Origin: Kitasatospora sp. Root107
GTDB taxonomy: Bacteria > Actinomycetota > Actinomycetes > Streptomycetales > Streptomycetaceae
NCBI RefSeq assembly: GCF_001424875.1
Contig: NZ_LMCT01000023.1
Span: forward strand, 235,098 to 299,097
DNA: 64,000 nucleotides
Reading direction: 5' to 3'
Below are positions 58,921 through 64,000 of this stretch, one piece after another; within the stretch, counting starts at the first letter, position 1, and each line of letters opens with the position of its first letter. A program made the translations under genes and the position numbers. Below the pieces are notes generated by a model that saw nothing but the letters and a program-made list of their open reading frames with translations, ran no database searches and had not been told where the DNA came from.

Positions 58921-59499
58921 ATGTCAGCTCGTAGGCTGCTCACGGGGGTTGCGGTCGTTTCGGCCGTCGTCATCGGTCTGACCGGGTGCCAGAAGCACTC
59001 GACGCGCGGGAGCAGCAGCAGTAACAACAACGTGCAGGCTCCGGCGGCCAGCAGCACGCCGCCGCAGACTCCGGTGGAGAAGACCACCGCAGCCCCGACC
59101 CCGTCGGCGAGCAGCTCGTCCGACGATCCGGACGGGGCCGGGAGCTGCACCACCCCCGCGCCGAAGACCGGCCGGAAGTACGTCCAGGCGGTGAAGCCGC
59201 CGAAGCAGGACACCCTGTACGTGAAGGACGCCAAGTTCGTCTGCGACCCCAACGACGGCCACTACGCGGGTGCCGGCGCCGAGAAGACGTACGGCTTCGC
59301 GGCGAAGGTGAAGGCCCAGGTCGCCAACGGCCCGGGCACCGTGAAGACGGTGCCCGTCGGTGAGCTGTGGCAGCACATCGGCGACTGCCTGCTCGGCGTG
59401 GAGGTGCAGGACCCGGCCAGCTGCTCCGGCGGCATCTACGAGATCGCGCTGGACGGCACCGGAAAGATCACCGAGATCAAGGAGATCTGGCACCCCTGA
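58921..59499 (+). CDS. Secreted lipoprotein of unknown function
   Basis: This 192-residue precursor has a lipobox IGLTGC (Cys about residue 23) and a Ser/Thr/Pro/Asn-rich stalk to about residue 75. The compact domain has four Cys (GSCTTP, KFVCDP, IGDCLL, ASCSGG) that could form two disulphides. It ends EIKEIWHP. No named family is recognised. The ATG at 58921 follows GGGGGAA. Confidence 0.78.
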   Translation: MSARRLLTGVAVVSAVVIGLTGCQKHSTRGSSSSNNNVQAPAASSTPPQTPVEKTTAAPTPSASSSSDDPDGAGSCTTPAPKTGRKYVQAVKPPKQDTLYVKDAKFVCDPNDGHYAGAGAEKTYGFAAKVKAQVANGPGTVKTVPVGELWQHIGDCLLGVEVQDPASCSGGIYEIALDGTGKITEIKEIWHP

Positions 59500-59566
59500 C
59501 CGGGCCCGATCACCAGGTGCCGTCCCGGGCGGCGGCGGATCAGGCCGGGTGAGCGAAGATGGAGCG

Positions 59567-60409
59567 GTGACTTCCACCGCCTCCCGCCCGCTCCCCCGCC
59601 TGATCGCCACCGACCTGGACGGCACCCTGCTCTGCCCCGGCGGTGGCGTCTCGCCCCGGACCGCAGCCGCACTGACCGCCGCCGAGCGGGCGGGTGTCCA
59701 GGTGGTCTTCGTGACGGGCCGGCCACCGCGGTGGATGGAACAGGTCAGCGCGCACATCGGCGGGCACGGGGTGGCGATCTGCTCGAACGGCGGCGCGGTG
59801 GTCGACGTCCGGCGGGGCGAGCTGCTGCGGACCTACCCGCTGGCGGCGGCGGACGCGCTGAAGGTGGTGGGCCTGCTCCGGGCCGAGCTGCCCGGCTCGG
59901 CGTTCGCCTTCGAGTTCCCCGGCGGCTTCGCCCGGGAGGCCGAGTACCAGCTGCGGATGTGGGGTTCGGACGAGCCGCACGCGGTGGCGTCGGCCGAACT
60001 GCTGCTCGCCGACGAGCAGGTCCAGGGCCTGTTCAAACTGCTGGTCAAGCACCCGGAGTTGGACCCGGACGCCTTCCTCGGCAAGGCCCGTGAGGTGGCC
60101 GGTCGGTACGTCGAGATCACCCGGTCCTCACCGTTCGCCCTGCTGGAGATCAGTGCGCTCGGCGTCACCAAGGCGTCCACGCTGGCGGACTGGTGCCACG
60201 CCCAGGGCATCGACCGGAGCGAGGTGGTGGCCTTCGGCGACATGCCCAACGACCTGGAGATGCTGGCCTGGGCGGGCTCGGCGTACGCCGTCGCCAACGC
60301 GCACCCGGAGGTGCTGGCCGCCGTGGCGCAGCACACCGTCAGCAACGAGCACGACGGGGTGGCGGCGGTGCTGGAGCGGCTGTTGGGACTCGAACCCCTC
60401 AGCAGCTGA
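59567..60409 (+). CDS. HAD-superfamily Cof-type phosphatase, second copy
   Basis: The motifs are ATDLDGTLLCPGGGVS, FVTGRPPRWMEQV and VVAFGDMPNDLEMLAWAG. It is related to the HAD gene after serS (shared DLDGTLL, GDMPND and C-terminal VxNExDGVAxVLERL motifs). The GTG at 59567 is preceded by GAAGAT 6 bases upstream, a weak leaderless-type promoter; the ribosome site is too close to be useful. The gene is convergent with the sensor kinase, 2 bp apart. The sugar-phosphate substrate is unknown. Confidence 0.88.
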   Translation: MTSTASRPLPRLIATDLDGTLLCPGGGVSPRTAAALTAAERAGVQVVFVTGRPPRWMEQVSAHIGGHGVAICSNGGAVVDVRRGELLRTYPLAAADALKVVGLLRAELPGSAFAFEFPGGFAREAEYQLRMWGSDEPHAVASAELLLADEQVQGLFKLLVKHPELDPDAFLGKAREVAGRYVEITRSSPFALLEISALGVTKASTLADWCHAQGIDRSEVVAFGDMPNDLEMLAWAGSAYAVANAHPEVLAAVAQHTVSNEHDGVAAVLERLLGLEPLSS

Positions 60410-60411
60410 GC

Positions 60412-62205
60412 TCAGAGCCGGGCCGACCAGCGGACCCGGGTGCCCTTGCCGTCCGGTCCCGGCTCGTTCCAGGCCGCGCCGCCCAGGGTCTCGGCGCGAC
60501 GGGTGAGGTTGCGCAGACCGCTGCGGCGGCCACCGTCCGGGATGCCGACGCCGTCGTCGGTGACCGTGAGCAGTACCCCCGGCCAGCCGGGGCGGTCGTA
60601 CGCGTCCGGGTCGCCGGAGATCGGGTGCCCCTCGGCGTCCAGGTGCACGGTGGCGTCGATCTCCACGCCGACCCGGGAGGCCCGGGCGTGCCGGGCCACG
60701 TTGGAGAGCATCTCCCGTAGTGCGGCCAGGAGTTGACGGCCACTCTTCTCGCCGACCAGGCTCTCGACCGGCCCCATGAAGGTCATCGAGGGCTTGAAGC
60801 CGAGCGCGGCGGCAGCCTGGCTGCCCTCGCGGAGCACCCGGGTGCGCAGGGTGTCGGGTTCGTCGCCATGGTCGTCGTGCTGGAGCGCGTAGATGGTGGT
60901 GCGGACTTCCTGGATGGTCGCGTCGAGTTCGTCGACGGCCTTGCCGATGCCGGTCTTGACCTCGGGGACCAGGGCACGGCGCGCAGCACCTTCGAGCATC
61001 ATGCCGGTGGCGAACAGCCGTTGGATGACCAGGTCGTGCAGGTCCCGGGCGATCCGGTCGCGGTCCTGGAAGACCGCCAGGCGCTGCTGGTCGCGCTGGC
61101 CCTCGGCGAGCCGGAGGGCCAGCGCGGACTGTGAGGCGAACGCCTCGGCGAGCTGCTTCTCGGAGTCTGTGAACGGCGGTGCGCCCTGGCTGCGCCAGAC
61201 GCAGAGGCCGCCGAGCACCCGGCCGGCCGCGATCATCGGGACGGCCATCGAGGCACCGAACAACTTGGCCAACCGGATCACCACGTCCGGGTCGCTCGCC
61301 ATGTCGTCGATGTAGACGCTCTCGCCCCGGAGCAGCTGGGCCGCGAAGCTGGTGGGGGGCAGCAGCTCCCCCCGGACGAACTCGGCCTTCTCGCCGGAGG
61401 CGTGGGCCACCCGCATCTGCCCGTCGCCGGTGGGGAGCAGGATCATGCCGAGGGCGGCGTCGGCGAGTTCGCGGACCTGCTCGGCCGCGACGGTCAGCGC
61501 GACCTGGGCCCGGTCGGTGGAGAGCAGCGCGGTGGTGACGGCGGAGGCACCGGCGATCCAGCGTTCGCGACGCCTGCCCTCCTCGTAGAGGCGGGAGTTC
61601 TCGATCGCGACCCCGGCGGCCGCCGCCAGCGCGTGCACCACCTGGGCGTCCTCGGGGGTGAAGGCTCCGGAGGTGGTCCGCTTCTCGGTGAGGTAGAGGT
61701 TGCCGAACACCTCGCCGCGAACCCGGATCGGTTCGCCGATGAAGGACTTCATGGGTGGGTGGGCAGCGGGGAATCCGGTGGACCGGGGGTCGGCGGAGAG
61801 GTCGGTCAGGCGGAGCGACTCGGGGTGGTCGATCAGTACGCCCAGGATGCCGCGCCCACTGGGGAGTTGACCGATCCTGGCGGCGGTCTCGTCGTCGATG
61901 CCGATGTGGATGAAGTCGGAGAGCCCGTCCGCGTGCGGGGAGATCACGCCGAGCGCGGCGTACTTGGCGTCGACCAGCTCGGCGGCGGCGGTGGCGATCC
62001 GCTGGAGGGTGGCGTGCAGGTCGAGCCCGGCGCCGACCGAGACCACGGCTTCGAGCAGCCGCTGCATCCGGTCGGTGACGGCGGCGGCGGACTGGAGGCG
62101 TTCGGAGACCTCGGTGACCAGGGTGTCCAGGCCCAGCGACGCGATCTCGGGGACGCGGTGGGGGGTGGGCTCGCCGGTGTTGTTCGGGTCGGACTGGGTC
62201 TCCAT
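60412..62205 (-). CDS. DevS/DosS-like GAF-domain sensor histidine kinase
   Basis: This 597-residue cytoplasmic sensor has GAF-A (about 60-200), GAF-B (about 230-370), a HisKA_3 helix with the phospho-acceptor in RIARDLHDLVIQRLF (His 390) and an HATPase domain (VTDDGVGIPDGG). GAF-A contains FPAAHPPMKSF with His at residue 149, the same number and context as the haem-iron ligand of Mycobacterium tuberculosis DosS. So it probably senses oxygen, NO or CO, or redox state. Its position just downstream of cydC suggests a link to low-oxygen respiration. No response regulator is adjacent. Confidence 0.9.
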   Translation of the reverse strand: METQSDPNNTGEPTPHRVPEIASLGLDTLVTEVSERLQSAAAVTDRMQRLLEAVVSVGAGLDLHATLQRIATAAAELVDAKYAALGVISPHADGLSDFIHIGIDDETAARIGQLPSGRGILGVLIDHPESLRLTDLSADPRSTGFPAAHPPMKSFIGEPIRVRGEVFGNLYLTEKRTTSGAFTPEDAQVVHALAAAAGVAIENSRLYEEGRRRERWIAGASAVTTALLSTDRAQVALTVAAEQVRELADAALGMILLPTGDGQMRVAHASGEKAEFVRGELLPPTSFAAQLLRGESVYIDDMASDPDVVIRLAKLFGASMAVPMIAAGRVLGGLCVWRSQGAPPFTDSEKQLAEAFASQSALALRLAEGQRDQQRLAVFQDRDRIARDLHDLVIQRLFATGMMLEGAARRALVPEVKTGIGKAVDELDATIQEVRTTIYALQHDDHGDEPDTLRTRVLREGSQAAAALGFKPSMTFMGPVESLVGEKSGRQLLAALREMLSNVARHARASRVGVEIDATVHLDAEGHPISGDPDAYDRPGWPGVLLTVTDDGVGIPDGGRRSGLRNLTRRAETLGGAAWNEPGPDGKGTRVRWSARL

Positions 62206-62214
62206 GGGACGAGC

Positions 62215-64000
62215 CTAGTTTGTGGTGGTTTGGAGGGGTGGTTGCGGCTGTTCGGTGGTGTGGCGGGCGGTGGGGACGAACGCTGGGGTCGATCCCAGGT
62301 CGGCGAGCTGTTCGCGGCGCCAGGTGGCGGCGAAGGCGGTGCCCGGGTCGGCGGTGAGTTCGGACCAGGTGCCGCGTTCGACGATCCGGCCCTGGTCGAG
62401 GACCAGGATCTCGTCCACCGCGTCCAGGCCGGCCAGCCGGTGGGTGATCAGGAGGGTGGTCCGGCCGGTGGTGGCGGCCAGCAGGTCGGCGGTGAGCGCG
62501 TCCGCGGTGGGGAGGTCGAGGTGCTCGGCGGGCTCGTCCAGGATCAGGATCGGGAAGTCGGCGAGCAGCGCCCGGGCCAGCGCGAGGCGCTGGCGCTGGC
62601 CGCCGGAGAGCCGGGCCCCGTGCTCGCCGACCATGGTGTCCAGGCCGTCCGGGAGGGTCTGCACCCAGGAGAGCAGACGGGCCGAGGAGAGTGCGTCGGC
62701 CAGCTCCCGGTCGGTGGCGGCGGGAGCGGCCAGGCGGAGGTTCTCGCGGAGCGAGCTGTCGAAGATGTGGGCGTCCTGGGCGCACAGGCCGACCGAGCGG
62801 CGGACCTGGTCGGACGGAATCGTCCGAGTGTCCACAGGCTGTGGACAGTGGAGCGCGACGCTCCCGGCACTGGGGTCGAGGAAGCGGAGCAGGGTGTGGG
62901 CGAGGGTGGTCTTGCCGGAGCCGGACGGGCCGATGACGGCGATCCGCCGGCCCGGGGTGAGGTCGAGGTCGATGCCGTGGATCGCGTCGGCGCTGCGGCC
63001 GGGCCAGCGGGCGGAGAGCTGGTGGGTCGTCAGATGAGCCGTCGGGGCCCGCTCGGCGGAGGCGGTGGGCTCGACGACGGCCGGTTCGGTGAGCAGGAGC
63101 TCATCGAGCCGGTCCGAGGCGGCCTTGCTGCGGGCCCGGGCCTGGACGGCGGTGGGCATGCCGGTGACGGCTTCGAAGGCCGCGAGCGGCAGCAGGATCA
63201 CCAGGGCGAGGCAGACGCCGGGCAGCGCACCGGAGCTGACGGCGTGTACGCCGACGGCTGCGGCGGCGGTGACGGTGAGTCCGGTCAGCGCGGTGGTCAG
63301 CCCGGTGGAGGCGGCCAGGGTGGCGGCCGAGCGGGCGGCGAGGGTGGTGAGGCGGCCGTCGGCGGCGTGGGCGGTGCGGAGGCGGGCTGGGAGGGCGCCG
63401 GCGACGGTGAGTTCGGCGGTGCCGGTGAGGGTGTCGACCACGGAGGCCGTCAAGTCACCTCGGGCCGGGGCCTGTTGGCGTTCGGTACGGGCCGAGAGGC
63501 GGGTGGCGAGGGCCGGTACGACGGCTCCGGCGAGGAGCAGTCCGAGGGCCAGGACGGCGCCGGCGGCGGGGAGGAAGGCGGCCAGCGCGAGGGAGGAGAG
63601 CACCGAGACGGTGACGGCGATCGCGGCCGGGAGCTTCCAGCGGAGGTAGTGGTCCTGGATCGCGTCGACGTCCGAGACCAGACGGGAGAGCAGGTCGCCC
63701 CGGCGGAAGGCCGGGAGGGCAGTGGGCGCGAGCAGTTCGAGGCGACGGTAGACGGTGGTGCGGATCGCGCCGAGGGCGCGGAGCACCGCGTCGTGGGAGA
63801 CCAGGCGTTCGGCGTAGCGGAAGACGCTGCGGCCGATGCCGAAGGCTCGGACGGAGGTGACGGCCATCATCAGGTAGAGCACCGGGGGCATCTCGGAGGC
63901 GTACGAGATGAGCCAGCCGGAGGTGGCCATCAGGGCTACGGCGCAGGTGAGGGCGAGGGTGCCGAGGGTTGTCGCGAGGGCTAGGCGGGGGGTGGTGGGG
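62215..64000 (-). CDS. cydC: CydC-type ABC exporter for cytochrome bd assembly, 5' end outside window
   Basis: About 594 codons are present; the N-terminus runs past the right edge. Membrane helices start with the family motif ATSGWLISYASEMPP. The ATPase domain has Walker A GPSGSGKTT, signature LSGGQRQRLALARALL and Walker B ILILDEPAEHLD. CydC with CydD exports cysteine/glutathione-type thiols and haem-related cargo needed for cytochrome bd. In Streptomyces, CydD and CydC are often one fused protein (CydCD), which cannot be judged here. It lies 9 bp upstream of the sensor kinase gene on the same strand. Confidence 0.92.
   Translation of the reverse strand, partial: PTTPRLALATTLGTLALTCAVALMATSGWLISYASEMPPVLYLMMAVTSVRAFGIGRSVFRYAERLVSHDAVLRALGAIRTTVYRRLELLAPTALPAFRRGDLLSRLVSDVDAIQDHYLRWKLPAAIAVTVSVLSSLALAAFLPAAGAVLALGLLLAGAVVPALATRLSARTERQQAPARGDLTASVVDTLTGTAELTVAGALPARLRTAHAADGRLTTLAARSAATLAASTGLTTALTGLTVTAAAAVGVHAVSSGALPGVCLALVILLPLAAFEAVTGMPTAVQARARSKAASDRLDELLLTEPAVVEPTASAERAPTAHLTTHQLSARWPGRSADAIHGIDLDLTPGRRIAVIGPSGSGKTTLAHTLLRFLDPSAGSVALHCPQPVDTRTIPSDQVRRSVGLCAQDAHIFDSSLRENLRLAAPAATDRELADALSSARLLSWVQTLPDGLDTMVGEHGARLSGGQRQRLALARALLADFPILILDEPAEHLDLPTADALTADLLAATTGRTTLLITHRLAGLDAVDEILVLDQGRIVERGTWSELTADPGTAFAATWRREQLADLGSTPAFVPTARHTTEQPQPPLQTTTN
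62828..62848. other. Head-to-head pair of DnaA-box-like sites inside cydC
   Basis: GTGTCCACA (62828-62836) faces TGTGGACAG (62840-62848), the reverse complement of CTGTCCACA. Each differs from TTGTCCACA by one base, giving a 19-bp dyad. It may be chance within coding sequence. Confidence 0.35.

Noticed and set aside
61402..63984. 860-codon plus-strand frame opposite the sensor kinase and cydC
   Set aside because: Gly-rich mirror frame crossing two convincing minus-strand genes.
1..64000. tRNA, rRNA, CRISPR arrays, insertion sequences, prophage genes
   Set aside because: I looked for cloverleaf-like segments, regular spaced repeats, transposase motifs and integrases and saw none.

Overview
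The window is chromosomal DNA of a high-G+C actinomycete, most likely a streptomycete (Streptomyces or Kitasatospora). Codon third positions are almost all G or C. It carries F420/LLM oxidoreductases, CynX-type transport, DUF5302, SseB and Spo0M genes. The gene order cydC - sensor kinase - ... - ABC cluster - ... - serS - pheA - DyP peroxidase/copper cluster is, from memory, the order found near oriC in Streptomyces coelicolor. Two chromosome-maintenance signals agree with an origin-proximal position: a perfect 14-bp ParB/parS palindrome at 106-119, and a cluster of at least seven DnaA boxes (four exact TTATCCACA) in the 710-bp gap before serS.

Layout. 1-8625: thioredoxin/NHL protein (cut by the edge), Fic AMPylator, LURP/tubby-like protein, a lipoprotein + ATP-grasp ligase + DUF350 module, M18 aminopeptidase, FadE5-like acyl-CoA dehydrogenase. 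8784-18792: SseB protein, pirin, PP2C-like phosphatase, two small genes, alpha/beta hydrolase, a MerR-sliding-clamp fusion, TetR, amidase, alpha-glucosidase, anti-sigma-type ATPase. 19025-25074: extracytoplasmic copper-handling operon (membrane protein, YcnI, Sco, PCuAC, CopC-CopD, DyP). 25099-31330: flavoproteins with a divergent TetR, pheA, DnaA-box cluster, serS, HAD phosphatase. 31457-34317: LCP cell-wall ligase and Spo0M. 34479-47225: a polymorphic-toxin island, with a secreted RHS protein ending in an Amidase_6-type toxin tip, a 120-residue membrane protein as likely immunity gene, and a divergent 1976-residue LamG/SGNH surface protein. 47372-53087: GntR regulator, CynX-type exporter, two ABC-2 exporter pairs. 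53218-56852: four overlapping paralogous membrane-anchored genes of unknown function. 57154-64000: LLM oxidoreductase, VapBC-like toxin-antitoxin pair, lipoprotein, second HAD phosphatase, DevS/DosS-like haem sensor kinase, and CydC (cut by the edge).

Non-coding structure is unusually informative. A family of about 115-bp palindromic repeats occurs four times, three of them between convergent genes. Perfect bidirectional hairpin terminators follow several genes. A 17-bp inverted repeat would hide the ribosome site of the ATP-grasp gene. Palindromic operators precede the Fic, acyl-CoA dehydrogenase, pirin, hydrolase, MerR, alpha-glucosidase and TetR genes. At least eight genes have a TAnnnT -10 box 6-8 bases before the start codon, implying leaderless transcripts.

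Most striking candidates: the RHS/Amidase_6 toxin with its membrane immunity partner and the adjacent LamG protein with a split SGNH domain lacking its catalytic serine; the four-paralog operon; the DnaA-box cluster with a central 27-bp palindrome; the MerR-clamp fusion with an internal start; and the lipoprotein/ATP-grasp mRNA switch.
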